Shown here piece after piece: positions 34,063 through 43,370 of a DNA stretch of 43,804 nucleotides. Source of the stretch: Marivita sp. XM-24bin2 (GTDB lineage: Bacteria; Pseudomonadota; Alphaproteobacteria; Rhodobacterales; Rhodobacteraceae); the NCBI GenBank assembly GCA_003149565.1, contig QCWH01000001.1, positions 237,551 to 281,354 on the forward strand, written 5' to 3'. Each line of letters begins with the position of its first letter. Position 1 is the first letter of the stretch. Made by a program: the position numbers and the translations under genes. The notes under the pieces are model-generated. The model ran no database searches, was not told the DNA's origin, and saw nothing but the letters and a program-made list of their open reading frames with translations.

Positions 34063-35303
34063 AGAGAGGCCCCCACATCCAGAGCATCTGCAAATCCTTC
34101 CGCTTCGGAAAATTCATCGCGCGGACGTTGCTCGATCCGCGCTGCTGCAGAGGCCGGAGCCAGTGTAAGCGAGGAGAAGTAGTGGCGGATCACGGGATAG
34201 GTGATGAACGCATTGGTCAGTGCAGACCAGAGCAAGAAGATCGTGAAATAGATCATCACGCTCAGCACGATAATCGCATAGCGCCCCAGACCGTTTATCG
34301 GAGCAACCATGTCATTGAGGTCCATCTCGGCAAGTAACTCTGTCGACTGGATCAAAAGCAATAGCAGGCCCAGTATGACAAACGGGATGAATACGGCTGC
34401 TGCGGCCAAAAGCGAGCCCAGAAGATATATCATCATCACACGAAACGCGTTTGGTGACAGGGTAAACCGAACACCGTTGATTGTTTTGGCCTGTGTCAGT
34501 CGCCGCAAGCTTTCGACGCGGTAGTAGACAAGCCCGTAAACCCCGATGAAGCTTGCAATAATACACAATCCGAAGCCTGCGGGTACGTGTTCGGACAGGA
34601 TTGCTGCAACCCCAGCCAGAGCAACGGCAAGGGCGAGAAACATCGGTTTCATTGCAGGATAGAGCATGGTCCAACTACCACCCTGGTCCATGCGCGCAGT
34701 ACCGAAAAAGGTGCGGTCGGTTTTGTACTTCTCCAGCCAGAACGTCATGCGCGGCAGCAACAATCCAAGACTGAGAATGGTCACGAGCCAATGCAGCACT
34801 GCACGCCATGCATAGCCCCATGCGCCGGGCTTCAGACCAAACCGCAGTCCGCGCCACCGTGTCCTGGCAAGGATATACCGGCGCGCTCTGTATTGGGCGA
34901 AGAACCAGAGTGGAACGACGCCTATCAGGCTTGTCGCGTATGCAGCGAAATTACCCTGAAAGAGCGAAAAGCTCGCAAACATCAGGATCAGGTTCACGAT
35001 GCCGATGTAAAATGCAAGCACGACAACCGCGAAGAGAAACCCAAGCAGTTTTTCCAGCGGGTCGCCTACATATTCAAGAGGATGCCCCCCGGGACGGATC
35101 GCCGACCAATACCATCTTCGAAGCCGAGTGCGCATCCAAAAGCGATAGATGCCTAGTGTCAGAACCGTGAAAAAACCGGTTTTCAGTGCAAGCCAGAAGA
35201 GCGCACCGCGCGTTCCGACAACCTCGGTCGTCAGTATGTCGGCATCATGTGAAGGTGTTGTCTCGTGGGAAACCGCGGGGGGCCATCCGTCCCGTTCCAG
35301 CAC
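34059..35303 (-). CDS. DUF898 (YjgN-like) integral membrane protein
   Basis: This protein of about 414 residues has some eight membrane helices and the family pattern [34 protein letters not shown] and [15 protein letters not shown] near the N-terminus. A second, similar half contains [14 protein letters not shown]. The function of the family is unknown. The frame is open far into parC. I choose GTG 35303 because AGGA lies about five bases upstream and relatives have about 30 polar residues before the first conserved block; an ATG at 35399 is possible. The start lies 59 bases inside parC, so the two are coupled, and the stop overlaps the M48 gene. Confidence 0.82.
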   Translation of the reverse strand: MLERDGWPPAVSHETTPSHDADILTTEVVGTRGALFWLALKTGFFTVLTLGIYRFWMRTRLRRWYWSAIRPGGHPLEYVGDPLEKLLGFLFAVVVLAFYIGIVNLILMFASFSLFQGNFAAYATSLIGVVPLWFFAQYRARRYILARTRWRGLRFGLKPGAWGYAWRAVLHWLVTILSLGLLLPRMTFWLEKYKTDRTFFGTARMDQGGSWTMLYPAMKPMFLALAVALAGVAAILSEHVPAGFGLCIIASFIGVYGLVYYRVESLRRLTQAKTINGVRFTLSPNAFRVMMIYLLGSLLAAAAVFIPFVILGLLLLLIQSTELLAEMDLNDMVAPINGLGRYAIIVLSVMIYFTIFLLWSALTNAFITYPVIRHYFSSLTLAPASAAARIEQRPRDEFSEAEGFADALDVGASL

Positions 35304-37560
35304 GTTTTCCTGTCCACTCGGCCAGCTCGGTTTCTGTCCGTGTGCGTCCGGCCGGGTCGCGCCAGGTGAGGCCTTCTCCCAAGGTGAAGGTGGTTGCATC
35401 CGACAGGCCCCCGTCCTTGTACTTTTGCAGCCGCACGCCTTTACCGCGCCCCATCTCAGGTAGTTCGTCCAGAGCAAAGACCAGAACCTTGCGGTTCTCG
35501 CCTACAACTGCAACCGCATCTCCGGTTACCGGTTTGCATACTTTGGCCCGCACATCGCCACGGACGTTGAGAACCTGCTTGCCTGCCCGCGTCTGCGCCA
35601 AGACTTCATTCTCCGGCACCACAAACCCATCTCCGGCACTTGAGGCGACAAGCAGCTTCCGGTCAGGCTGATGGATGAACAAATCGACAATCGCGGCTTC
35701 GTTCGGAAGGTCCACCATCAGACGCAGAGGTTCTCCCATGCCGCGCCCGCCTGGCAAGTTGGCTGCCGAAACAGTGTAAAAGCGGCCATTGGACCCGAAA
35801 ACCAACAACCGATCTGTCGTTTCCGCGTGGAAGATAAAGCGCGGACCATCTCCATCTTTGAATTTCAGCTCGCGGTTCAGGTCGATATGCCCTGTCATCG
35901 CCCGAATCCATCCCATCGCCGAGCAGACGACAGTAATGGGCTCGCGCTCGATCATCGCTTCAATCGGGACATCCTCGACCTCACCGGCTTCGGCGAAGGT
36001 GGTGCGTCGCTCGCCGCCCGCGTAGTTTTTGCCAAAGGTCTTTTTGGTTTCGCGCAATTGGTTTGAAATTGCCTCCCACTGCAGGTCTCCGCTTTCCAGC
36101 AGGTCTTCCAATCCGGCACGCTCTTCCATCAGGCGGTCGCGTTCGGCGACCAACTCCATTTCTTCGAGCTTGCGCAAGCTGCGCAGGCGCATGTTCAGGA
36201 TTGCTTCGGTCTGTACTTCGGTGAGACCCAGTTGGTCGTCGTCAGACACCATAGGAGGCGACACGTAGTCGGCCTCGTCCCGAGCGCGCGGGTGATCCTT
36301 GCCCCAATCCTCGCGCATCAAAGCGGCCTTGGGATCATCGTCGTAGCGAATGATGTCGATCACGCGGTCAAGGTTCAGAAAGGCAACAATCAGGCCTTCC
36401 AAGACCTCCAAGCGGTGGTCAATCTTGTCCATCCGGTGCTGGCTGCGCCGGATCAGAACGTCACGCCGGAAGTCAAGGAAGGCACGCAGGACTTCCTTCA
36501 TCGAACAAACTTTGGGCGTCAGACCGTCAATCAGTACGTTCATGTTCAGGCTGAACCGCGTTTCCAGATCGGAATTGCGGAACAGCATGTTCATCAGAAC
36601 ATCCGGGTCCACGTTCTTGGACCGCGGCTCCAGCACCATGCGGATGTCATCGGCGGATTCATCACGGATATCTGCGAGGATCGGCACCTTCTTTGTCTGG
36701 ATCAACTCGGCCAGCCGTTCGACCAGCTTCGACTTCTGAACCTGATACGGGATCTCGGTCACAACGACTTGCCACTGACCACGACCCAGATCTTCAACCT
36801 CCCACTTGCATCGTAACCGGATTGAGCCACGTCCTGTGCGATACGCCTGCGCAATCGTTTCGCGGTCCTCGACGATCACACCACCGGTCGGAAAATCCGG
36901 TCCCGGCACGTAGTTGAGCAATGTGTCGTCGCGTGCGTCCGGCACCTTGATCAGATGCAGGCAAGCATCGATCAATTCGGCGATGTTGTGCGGCGGGATA
37001 TTCGTCGCCATGCCCACCGCGATGCCTGATGCGCCGTTGGCGAGAAGGTTCGGAAACTGAGCCGGAAGAACAACGGGCTCTTCCAGCGTGCCGTCGTAGT
37101 TTGCCCTGAAATCGACGGCATTTTCGTTAAGCCCATCCAGCAGAGCTTCAGCCACCGCAGTAAGGCGTGCTTCGGTGTAGCGCGCAGCCGCCGGGTTGTC
37201 GCCGTCAATATTGCCAAAGTTTCCCTGACCGTCGACCAACGGGTAGCGCACCGCGAAATCCTGCGCCAAACGGGCCATCGCATCATAAATCGCGGCGTCC
37301 CCGTGAGGATGGTAATTCCCCATAACGTCGCCGCTGATCTTGGCAGACTTTCTGAAGCCACCGGAGGAACTTAATCTCAGTTCGCGCATTGCATATAGGA
37401 TACGGCGATGCACGGGTTTGAGCCCGTCACGCGCATCGGGAAGCGCCCGGTGCATGATCGTCGACAAGGCATAAGTCAGGTACCGCTCACCGATGGCTCG
37501 GCGTAGCGGTTCCGCAAAATCGCGGGGGGGCATCTTGGGGTCATCGACGTCATCAACCAT
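35245..37560 (-). CDS. parC: DNA topoisomerase IV subunit A
   Basis: This 771-residue type IIA topoisomerase subunit separates linked daughter chromosomes with ParE. The N-terminal block [30 protein letters not shown] is followed by the DNA-binding region and catalytic Tyr128 (AARYTEARL). The C-terminal domain has degenerate beta-pinwheel repeats and no GyrA box that I can see, favouring ParC over GyrA. The quinolone-contact positions equivalent to E. coli Ser80 and Glu84 are Ala89 and Asp93. ATG 37560 gives normal length; the frame extends 34 codons upstream. Its 3' end overlaps the DUF898 gene. Confidence 0.94.
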   Translation of the reverse strand: MVDDVDDPKMPPRDFAEPLRRAIGERYLTYALSTIMHRALPDARDGLKPVHRRILYAMRELRLSSSGGFRKSAKISGDVMGNYHPHGDAAIYDAMARLAQDFAVRYPLVDGQGNFGNIDGDNPAAARYTEARLTAVAEALLDGLNENAVDFRANYDGTLEEPVVLPAQFPNLLANGASGIAVGMATNIPPHNIAELIDACLHLIKVPDARDDTLLNYVPGPDFPTGGVIVEDRETIAQAYRTGRGSIRLRCKWEVEDLGRGQWQVVVTEIPYQVQKSKLVERLAELIQTKKVPILADIRDESADDIRMVLEPRSKNVDPDVLMNMLFRNSDLETRFSLNMNVLIDGLTPKVCSMKEVLRAFLDFRRDVLIRRSQHRMDKIDHRLEVLEGLIVAFLNLDRVIDIIRYDDDPKAALMREDWGKDHPRARDEADYVSPPMVSDDDQLGLTEVQTEAILNMRLRSLRKLEEMELVAERDRLMEERAGLEDLLESGDLQWEAISNQLRETKKTFGKNYAGGERRTTFAEAGEVEDVPIEAMIEREPITVVCSAMGWIRAMTGHIDLNRELKFKDGDGPRFIFHAETTDRLLVFGSNGRFYTVSAANLPGGRGMGEPLRLMVDLPNEAAIVDLFIHQPDRKLLVASSAGDGFVVPENEVLAQTRAGKQVLNVRGDVRAKVCKPVTGDAVAVVGENRKVLVFALDELPEMGRGKGVRLQKYKDGGLSDATTFTLGEGLTWRDPAGRTRTETELAEWTGKRAGTGRMAPRGFPRDNTFT

Positions 37561-37697
37561 AGATGATGTGATACTCACCCCCTCTGAGGCCGTAAAGCAA
37601 TTGCGGGAATATTTTTTCTCTTTCCCCTTCGGAGTGAATGGAGAATCGAGGTATTCCTGCACACGTGTTGGGTGAGTTGTGCACCTTGGGGGTTGTA

Positions 37698-38240
37698 ATG
37701 AACAAGTACATCTTGGTCGCTTTCGCGGTCATGGCGATGACGTTTTATGAGCTTTCGGGAGGGTCCGAATTTGAACCCGGCGAGACATCTTTGGTGATTT
37801 TCGCTGAACCCACTCCTGTGGTGGAAACGTCAAGTGATCGGCCTGAAATCGTCGCACGCGCCGACACATCGACCACATCCCTGACGGACATTACCCCTGC
37901 GCGTGATGTCATTGATCCTGTTGTTTCAAACGCCTCGGTTGTCGTCACGCCGGTTGCACGTGAACCTGATACCGCGGCTGTGAGCCCGGAACCGCCGACG
38001 CTGAAACTCAAAGACGCCGTAGTCGAGCAAGAGCCTGCGATGGACCTCCGTTTTGTAGACGGGGATCGCGTCAATCTCCGCGCCGGACCCGGCACAGATT
38101 ATGCGGTTGTCGGCAAGCTTCTTCGTAATGATATGGTGGAGGTGCTCAGTGACGACGGCAATGGCTGGTTGCACCTTCGCAATGCAGCAAGTGGCGACGA
38201 AGGGTATGTTGCAGATTGGCTTGTGACCGCGGCAAACTGA
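37698..38240 (+). CDS. Exported or anchored protein with C-terminal SH3b domain
   Basis: This 180-residue protein starts with a hydrophobic segment ([22 protein letters not shown]) that is either a signal peptide or an N-terminal anchor. A Thr/Val/Pro-rich linker of about 90 residues with no fixed structure follows, then a bacterial SH3 domain (about 118-178) with [20 protein letters not shown] and [13 protein letters not shown]3b domains usually bind peptidoglycan or other wall material. The ATG at 37698 is chosen over an upstream in-frame codon because it places the hydrophobic segment first. The SDR gene follows one base after its stop. Confidence 0.82.
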   Translation: MNKYILVAFAVMAMTFYELSGGSEFEPGETSLVIFAEPTPVVETSSDRPEIVARADTSTTSLTDITPARDVIDPVVSNASVVVTPVAREPDTAAVSPEPPTLKLKDAVVEQEPAMDLRFVDGDRVNLRAGPGTDYAVVGKLLRNDMVEVLSDDGNGWLHLRNAASGDEGYVADWLVTAAN

Positions 38241-38241
38241 C

Positions 38242-39069
38242 GTGCATTCGAAATCTATCCTGATCACCGGCTGCTCTTCAGGGATCGGCCTCGATACCGC
38301 CCGGCGACTAAAATCGCTGGGCTGGACGGTTTTTGCATCCTGCCGCGCGCAATCTGACTGCGAGGCGCGGGTCGCCGAGGGCTTTTCCGCGCCACAACTG
38401 GACTACGAAGACCCGGACAGCATCGCGCGTTGTGCAAAGTTGGTTCTGCGAGATACGGGCGGCGGGCTTGATGCCGTCTTTCACAATGGTGCTTACGCGC
38501 TGCCCGGACCGCTTGAAGATATCCCGGCGGACGGCATGCGGAGCCAGTTTGAAGCAAACTTTCTGGGCTGGCACGATCTTAACCGTCACCTGATCCCATC
38601 CATGCGCAGCGCCGGGTCAGGCAGGATTCTGTTGAACTCCTCAGTACTGGGGCTGGTTGGTATGAAATACCGTGGGCCTTATGTGGCGACAAAGTTTGCC
38701 CTTGAGGGCTATGCTGATGTTTTGCGTATGGAAATGGCAAACACCGGGATCAAGATTGTGCTGATTGAGCCGGGGCCAATCGAAACCGAGTTTCGACGCA
38801 ACGCGATCAAACAATTTGAAAAGTGGGTGGATTGGAAATCTTCGGTGCGCCGGGCGCAGTACGAAGACTCACTGCTTGAACTGCTAAAAAAGGGTGGCAG
38901 TTCTAAGGTGCAATGGCCGGCGTCTGCTGTAACTGATGTCGTGGTGCAGGCACTGACAGCCAAGCGCCCCAGAGCCCGCTACCGGGTAACGACGCCCACA
39001 ACGGCAATGGCACTGGCACGCCGGGTTCTTCCGACTCGCGCGCTGGACTGGGTTTTGTCCAAAGGCTGA
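38242..39069 (+). CDS. Short-chain dehydrogenase/reductase
   Basis: This 275-residue classical SDR has the cofactor motif ITGCSSGIGLDTARRL (residues 8-23), HNGAYALPGP in place of the usual NNAG, the catalytic Ser in LLNSSVLGLVG and the YxxxK pair in YVATKFALEGY. PGPIETEFRRN follows. The basic residue at the end of beta-2 (CRAQSD) fits NADP(H). The substrate is unknown. The start is GTG at 38242, one base after the SH3 gene, with no good ribosome site, so it probably depends on translation of the gene before it. Confidence 0.88.
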   Translation: MHSKSILITGCSSGIGLDTARRLKSLGWTVFASCRAQSDCEARVAEGFSAPQLDYEDPDSIARCAKLVLRDTGGGLDAVFHNGAYALPGPLEDIPADGMRSQFEANFLGWHDLNRHLIPSMRSAGSGRILLNSSVLGLVGMKYRGPYVATKFALEGYADVLRMEMANTGIKIVLIEPGPIETEFRRNAIKQFEKWVDWKSSVRRAQYEDSLLELLKKGGSSKVQWPASAVTDVVVQALTAKRPRARYRVTTPTTAMALARRVLPTRALDWVLSKG

Positions 39070-39138
39070 CTTTTCATTCGCCTTGGGCCGCGATACGGCT
39101 ACATCCCCGGGAACATCAATCCAGAGGAAGACCCCGTC

Positions 39139-39339
39139 ATGATGCAAGACCCACTGTTTATCATCGCGGCCATTGCCTGTTTGGCGGTGGTTGCAGTTCT
39201 GTTGTTCGGCATTGGAAGCTTTGCGAAGGGTGGGGACTTCAACAAGAAATATGCCAACAAGGCGATGCGCTGGCGCATCATTGCTCAGTTTGTGGCTGTG
39301 GTGCTGATCCTGCTCTTCGTCTGGTTGAGGGGAGAGTGA
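39139..39339 (+). CDS. HIG1-domain twin transmembrane protein
   Basis: This 66-residue protein has two membrane helices (about 7-27 and 46-62) joined by a polar loop, GSFAKGGDFNKKYANKAMRWRI, which is the HIG1-type signature. Mitochondrial relatives assist respiratory supercomplexes; the bacterial role is not established. The ATG at 39139 has GAGGAAG upstream, with a second ATG immediately after. The next gene starts 3 bases after its stop. Confidence 0.85.
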   Translation: MMQDPLFIIAAIACLAVVAVLLFGIGSFAKGGDFNKKYANKAMRWRIIAQFVAVVLILLFVWLRGE

Positions 39340-39342
39340 ACG

Positions 39343-39915
39343 TTGGTTGTACTGAATAAAATTTACACCAAAACCGGTGATCATGGCGAAACAGCTCTGG
39401 GCAATGGTGCCCGGGTGGCAAAGCATTCGATGCGGGTCACGGCCTACGGCACGGTCGATGAATTGAATGCGGTTGTTGGGCTGGCGCGGCTGCAAGCGAA
39501 CGGTGACTTGGACACCAACCTGTCGCGTATCCAAAACGATCTCTTTGATCTAGGTGCAGACTTGTGTCGGCCAGATCTGGAGAAGGACGCCGAGGCGGAA
39601 TACACGCCGCTGCGAATTGTCGCGGCTCAGGTGGACCGGCTGGAAGCCGAAATTGACGCTATGAACGGGCGGCTGGAACCTCTACGGAGCTTTATTCTTC
39701 CCGGAGGTTCGCCTCTATCCGCATACCTGCACCAATGCCGGACAGTCGCAAGACGCGCGGAGCGTTTGACCGTCGAACTTGCTACGATGGAGAGTGTCAA
39801 CCCGGCGGCAGTTAAGTACCTCAATCGGCTGAGCGATTGGTTTTTTGTGGCGGCGCGAATTGCCAATGACGATGGCAAAGCCGACGTGCTTTGGGTGCCG
39901 GGCGCAAACCGCTAG
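39343..39915 (+). CDS. Cob(I)alamin adenosyltransferase, PduO type
   Basis: This 190-residue enzyme transfers the adenosyl group of ATP to cob(I)alamin. The ATP-binding N-terminus is KIYTKTGDHGETALGNG, followed by RVTAYGTVDELNAVVGLAR and, in the second half, FILPGGSPLSAYLHQCRTVARRAER and LNRLSDWFFVAAR. The product is the cofactor of ethylmalonyl-CoA and methylmalonyl-CoA mutases. The start is a TTG at 39343 with a purine-rich GGGGAGAG upstream; no ATG is available near the conserved N-terminus. A hairpin at 39938 ends the transcript. Confidence 0.93.
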   Translation: MVVLNKIYTKTGDHGETALGNGARVAKHSMRVTAYGTVDELNAVVGLARLQANGDLDTNLSRIQNDLFDLGADLCRPDLEKDAEAEYTPLRIVAAQVDRLEAEIDAMNGRLEPLRSFILPGGSPLSAYLHQCRTVARRAERLTVELATMESVNPAAVKYLNRLSDWFFVAARIANDDGKADVLWVPGANR

Positions 39916-39937
39916 GCGCGGTGTGGCTGACCAAAAC

Positions 39938-39961
39938 GGGCGATGCGTTGGCGCATCGCCC
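39938..39961. terminator. Hairpin terminator between adenosyltransferase and DUF1244 genes
   Basis: GGGCGATGCG (39938-39947) and CGCATCGCCC (39952-39961) form a perfect ten-base stem with a TTGG loop. On the minus strand GTTTTGG follows, supporting termination of the DUF1244 transcript; the plus side lacks a T-run but may use the same hairpin. Confidence 0.7.
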
Positions 39962-39972
39962 AGTTACAGTGA

Positions 39973-40290
39973 TCAGCCTTCTTTATCTGTAACGTTCTCC
40001 TTGAACGCCACTTCGAAGGCCGCTTTCTGCGTATCCGATGCCTCGGTTTGATAGCGCGCTTTCCACTCGGACATCGGCATGCCGTAGAATGTCTCGCGCG
40101 CGGCGTCTTTGTCCATTTCGATCCCGCGCTCGTTGGCTGCTTCCTGATACCAACGGCTCAGGCAGTTCCGGCAGAAACCCGTAAGATTCATCATGTCGAT
40201 GTTTTGTACGTCCGGGCGGTCTTCGATCAAATGCTGGCGCAGACGGCGAAACGCGGCTGCTTCGATTTCGATTTGGGTCTTTTCGTCCAT
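39973..40290 (-). CDS. DUF1244 family protein
   Basis: This 105-residue soluble protein carries the family pattern: AAFRRLRQHLIEDRPDVQN, then IDMMNLTGFCRNCLSRWY and MDKDAARETFYGMPMSEWK. The family is common in alpha- and gammaproteobacteria and is of unknown function. The two Cys of GFCRNCL could bind a metal, which is inference. It lies 16 bases after the amidohydrolase-like gene and is probably co-transcribed with it. Confidence 0.85.
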   Translation of the reverse strand: MDEKTQIEIEAAAFRRLRQHLIEDRPDVQNIDMMNLTGFCRNCLSRWYQEAANERGIEMDKDAARETFYGMPMSEWKARYQTEASDTQKAAFEVAFKENVTDKEG

Positions 40291-40306
40291 CTCAGTGTAC
40301 TCCGGT

Positions 40307-41044
40307 TCAGTCCGCGACCTGTGTCAAAGCCGAAATCAGCATCGGTGCAAGGCGTTCACCCCATGCCGCTTGTGCTGCTTCGGTTTCAATCAGGTCATTG
40401 CGCAATTCGATAAGTGTGTTCAGTCGGCCATGATGCAAAGCATGGCGATCAACTGCATCGCCAGGCAAGTGGCCGGGATAGGGCTCGTTGCGGCCTACGA
40501 CGAGGTCGGGCTCTGCTTCCAAAGCGGCAATCAATGGATCGGATAGACGACGGTCATATGCATGTAGGATACCCACATGCCACGGGCGGCTCGGTCGGGA
40601 TTTCAGTTGCCGCGTGAAGGAATGGATCGCGACAATGACTGTGTCGTCACGCCGCGCAGCCAATTCCGACAAGGCCTCGTGGTATGGACGGTAATATGCG
40701 TTGAGCCGGCGCTCTTTTTCCTCTGCGTCGGCGTTACGGTTGCCGGGAATAACAGAGCCGTCATAGAGACGCATCAGCAAGGTCGGATCGTCTTCGCCTC
40801 GGTTCGGATCAATCACCAGTCGGGAAAAGTTCGACAAAATCGCCGGTGCGTTCAGTGCATCTGCCAAGGCGCGCGTCACCCCGGCAGCACCGAGATCATA
40901 GGCGATATGGCGGGACATATCGGCGTCGGGCAGGCCGAGTGTGCCACCAAGATCGGGCGGCACGGTATTGGTCGCGTGATCGCAGGTGATCAGCCAGCGC
41001 GATGAACGATTCTCTCCATGCACAAAAAATGGTACATATGTCAT
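40307..41044 (-). CDS. N-formylglutamate amidohydrolase-like protein
   Basis: This 245-residue protein belongs to the FGase family, which hydrolyses N-formylglutamate to formate and glutamate at the end of one histidine-degradation route. Motifs are WLITCDHATNTVP near the N-terminus, the metal/substrate region HIAYDLGAAGVTRAL, SNFSRLVIDPNRG and VAIHSFTR. It is shorter than HutG and sits away from hut genes, so another N-acyl amino acid may be the substrate. The long open frame upstream is leader; ATG 41044 has GGGAG about ten bases upstream and begins MTYVPFFVHGENR. Confidence 0.83.
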   Translation of the reverse strand: MTYVPFFVHGENRSSRWLITCDHATNTVPPDLGGTLGLPDADMSRHIAYDLGAAGVTRALADALNAPAILSNFSRLVIDPNRGEDDPTLLMRLYDGSVIPGNRNADAEEKERRLNAYYRPYHEALSELAARRDDTVIVAIHSFTRQLKSRPSRPWHVGILHAYDRRLSDPLIAALEAEPDLVVGRNEPYPGHLPGDAVDRHALHHGRLNTLIELRNDLIETEAAQAAWGERLAPMLISALTQVAD

Positions 41045-41120
41045 AGATGTGTGATCTCCCGAGCGCATCAGATAGTGGAGTTGCGCAAGAAAGGGAAATG
41101 AGCAATAACCCCGGCTGAAA

Positions 41121-41132
41121 GTTAGCGGTAAC
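41121..41132 (+). promoter_or_regulatory. Operator-like palindrome upstream of pykA
   Basis: GTTAGCGGTAAC matches GTTAGCGCTAAC at 11 of 12 positions. It lies 95 bases before the pykA ATG in the 182-base divergent region shared with the amidohydrolase-like gene. It is the best copy of the motif also seen near pckA and chvI. I could not place a confident pykA promoter to judge its effect. Confidence 0.5.
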
Positions 41133-41226
41133 ATGATTGCGTCATCTTGCCCGAACGCGCGCCCGCCCGGCATTTGTGAAAGACCCGGTTGGACGCCCAG
41201 AAGCATGTTAAAGGACATAATCCCGA

Positions 41227-42672
41227 ATGAGACGTTTGCGCAGTGTAAAGATCGTTGCGACCCTTGGTCCGGCGTCGAGCAGCTATGAAATGATCCGGGC
41301 ATTGCACGAGGCCGGTGCAGATGTTTTCCGTCTGAACATGAGCCATGGCAGTCACGCGGAGATAGCGGAGCGACACGCGATCATCCGTAAGGTCGAGCAG
41401 GATCTCGACAGTTCCATCGGAATTTTAGCTGACCTGCAGGGGCCGAAATTGCGTGTTGGTGCGTTTGCCAATGGCGAAGAAGAATTGGTTGAAGGTGCAT
41501 CTTTCCGGCTGGATTTGGCTGACGAGCCAGGCTCTGCTACGCGGGTGACCCTTCCACACCCAGAGATTTTCGCCGCTCTGGAAGCTGGTTCTCATTTGCT
41601 GGTCAATGACGGTAAGATCCGACTGAAAGTCGAAAACTGTGGCGAAGACTTTGCGGATTGCTCGGTTGTGACCGGTGGCACGATCTCAAATCGCAAGGGC
41701 GTCAACGTACCTGATGTGGTACTGCCGCTTGCTGCGCTTTCCGAAAAAGACCGAGACGATCTGGAGTTTGTGTCGGACCTGGGTGTCGATTGGCTTGCGC
41801 TCAGCTTTGTGCAGCGCGCGCAGGACGTGATCGAAGCACGCGAGCTGTGCAAAGGTCGCGCGGCTATTCTTTCGAAGATCGAAAAGCCTGCTGCCGTGAA
41901 GGCGTTTGACGAAATCCTCGAAGTGTCTGACGGCATCATGGTTGCACGCGGCGACTTGGGTGTGGAATTGCCTGTGCAGAATGTTCCGCCAATCCAGAAA
42001 CGCCTGATCCGCCGCTGCCGTGCGGCTGCCAAGCCTGTGATCGTTGCGACCCAGATGCTTGAGTCGATGATCGAGTCGCCCATGCCCACGCGCGCCGAAG
42101 TTTCGGACGTCGCGACCGCGATTTACGAAGGGTCTGATGCGATCATGCTGTCTGCTGAATCTGCAGCCGGAGACTATCCGGTTGAAGCGGTCACGACGAT
42201 GAACAATGTGGCAATCGAGGTAGAAAGCGATCCGACCTACACCGAAATCATGGAAGCTTCGCGGATGGCCAAGCGCGCGACCGTGGCGGACGGGATTGTT
42301 GCGGCGGCGCGCGAGATTGCCGAAACCACCGATATCAAAGCGATCTGCTGCTTCACGTCATCCGGAACAACGGCTCTTTTGACGGCAAGAGAACGACCGC
42401 GCGTTCCCATCATTGCGATGACCAATCACGTCGGGACGGCGCGTCGGCTGGCTCTGACTTGGGGGACAGAATGTGTCATCACCGGCGAATTGGAGCGCTT
42501 TAAGCAGGCCGTGGTGAACGCCGCGCGGGCTGCCCGTGCGGGTGGCTATGCTGATGCGTCCGATCAGATACTGGTCACAGCGGGTGTTCCCTTCAACACG
42601 CCAGGCACCACAAATATTTTGCGTGTGGCACCGTGTGACGAACGTTTGATCTACAACACAGATCCGGAGTAA
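41227..42672 (+). CDS. pykA: Pyruvate kinase
   Basis: This 481-residue glycolytic enzyme turns phosphoenolpyruvate and ADP into pyruvate and ATP. The N-terminal VKIVATLGPASSSYEMI, then FRLNMSHGSHAE, DLQGPKLRVG, AILSKIEKP with the catalytic Lys, and MVARGDLGVELP are all complete. ATQMLESMIESPMPTRAEVSDVA is the family's most constant block, and the C-terminal allosteric domain has CFTSSGTTALLTARERP. The ATG is at 41227; AAAGGA lies some 13 bases upstream, farther than usual. A small membrane-protein gene follows after 35 bases. Confidence 0.97.
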   Translation: MRRLRSVKIVATLGPASSSYEMIRALHEAGADVFRLNMSHGSHAEIAERHAIIRKVEQDLDSSIGILADLQGPKLRVGAFANGEEELVEGASFRLDLADEPGSATRVTLPHPEIFAALEAGSHLLVNDGKIRLKVENCGEDFADCSVVTGGTISNRKGVNVPDVVLPLAALSEKDRDDLEFVSDLGVDWLALSFVQRAQDVIEARELCKGRAAILSKIEKPAAVKAFDEILEVSDGIMVARGDLGVELPVQNVPPIQKRLIRRCRAAAKPVIVATQMLESMIESPMPTRAEVSDVATAIYEGSDAIMLSAESAAGDYPVEAVTTMNNVAIEVESDPTYTEIMEASRMAKRATVADGIVAAAREIAETTDIKAICCFTSSGTTALLTARERPRVPIIAMTNHVGTARRLALTWGTECVITGELERFKQAVVNAARAARAGGYADASDQILVTAGVPFNTPGTTNILRVAPCDERLIYNTDPE

Positions 42673-42707
42673 TCTGCCCTACGTATAATCAGTAGGAGTG
42701 GGTCTTA

Positions 42708-42929
42708 ATGGATCCTGATGTGCTTTTTGTCGTTGGGCTCGCGCTTGGTGTATTGTCAATTCCGGCGGTCGTTTCGTCCATCTCAAGAGGCGAACGACCG
42801 CGAATTGCGACGATTTCGCTTATGATTTCGGGTGCGATGCTGGTTTGGGCGATTTCCAATAAGCCGGGAGGGTATCCGGTTGAGGCGATCCCTGCGGTTG
42901 TCGCAAAAGTGCTGCGAGGATTCACCTAA
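42708..42929 (+). CDS. Small membrane protein downstream of pykA
   Basis: This 73-residue protein has two hydrophobic segments (about 5-24, LFVVGLALGVLSIPAVVSSI, and 34-49, ATISLMISGAMLVWAI). A short basic/polar loop (SRGERPR) separates them and a C-terminal tail follows, with GGYPVEAIPAVVAKVL. The start ATG has TAGGAG upstream. I recall similar short proteins after pykA in other Rhodobacterales, but no function is known. Confidence 0.75.
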   Translation: MDPDVLFVVGLALGVLSIPAVVSSISRGERPRIATISLMISGAMLVWAISNKPGGYPVEAIPAVVAKVLRGFT

Positions 42930-43052
42930 GACGGTCTGATGTCCTGCGAGTGTTGTGGCAAGGGTAGACACACGAAGCTATAGCCTTTCGCGGCGTCTTC
43001 CCGTTTCGGAAGCAATAGTCCGGAAAATCGTCAGAGGACCGCGCTCAGGCTG

Positions 43053-43081
43053 TTGCATTGCCCTAAAAGCCCGCCTATACG
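43053..43081 (+). promoter_or_regulatory. Predicted rpmI-rplT promoter
   Basis: TTGCAT (43053-43058) and TATACG (43076-43081) are separated by 17 bases, a good housekeeping promoter. It leaves a leader of about 70 bases before rpmI, without infC. The leader could hold an L20-binding structure, but I could not fold one convincingly by eye. Confidence 0.5.
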
Positions 43082-43157
43082 GCGCGCTCTACCCGCGTGG
43101 CCGGTCGAACTGGCATACCGAGTCGCGCGTTAACCGATCTGAAGATAGGAGACGGAA

Positions 43158-43358
43158 ATGCCGAAGATGAAGACAAAGTCGAGCTGCAAAAAGCGGTTCA
43201 AGGTGACGGCCACGGGCCGCATCAAGGCAGGTCAGGCTGGCAAACGCCACGGCATGATCAAGCGCCACAAGAAGTTCATCCGCGACGCGCGCGGAACCAC
43301 CGTGTTGTCCAAGGCTGATGAGCAAATCATCAAGCCGATGATGCCCTACGCGCGCTAA
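43158..43358 (+). CDS. rpmI: 50S ribosomal protein L35
   Basis: This 66-residue, very basic protein has the L35 pattern [20 protein letters not shown], then [19 protein letters not shown]. It is part of the large ribosomal subunit. AGGAGAC lies eight bases before the ATG. rplT follows after 12 bases. Confidence 0.97.
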   Translation: MPKMKTKSSCKKRFKVTATGRIKAGQAGKRHGMIKRHKKFIRDARGTTVLSKADEQIIKPMMPYAR

Positions 43359-43370
43359 GGAGGAATTGAC

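Noticed and set aside
36232-36816. 194-codon plus-strand ORF inside parC
   Set aside because: Antisense to conserved ParC sequence, with no ribosome site or family match.
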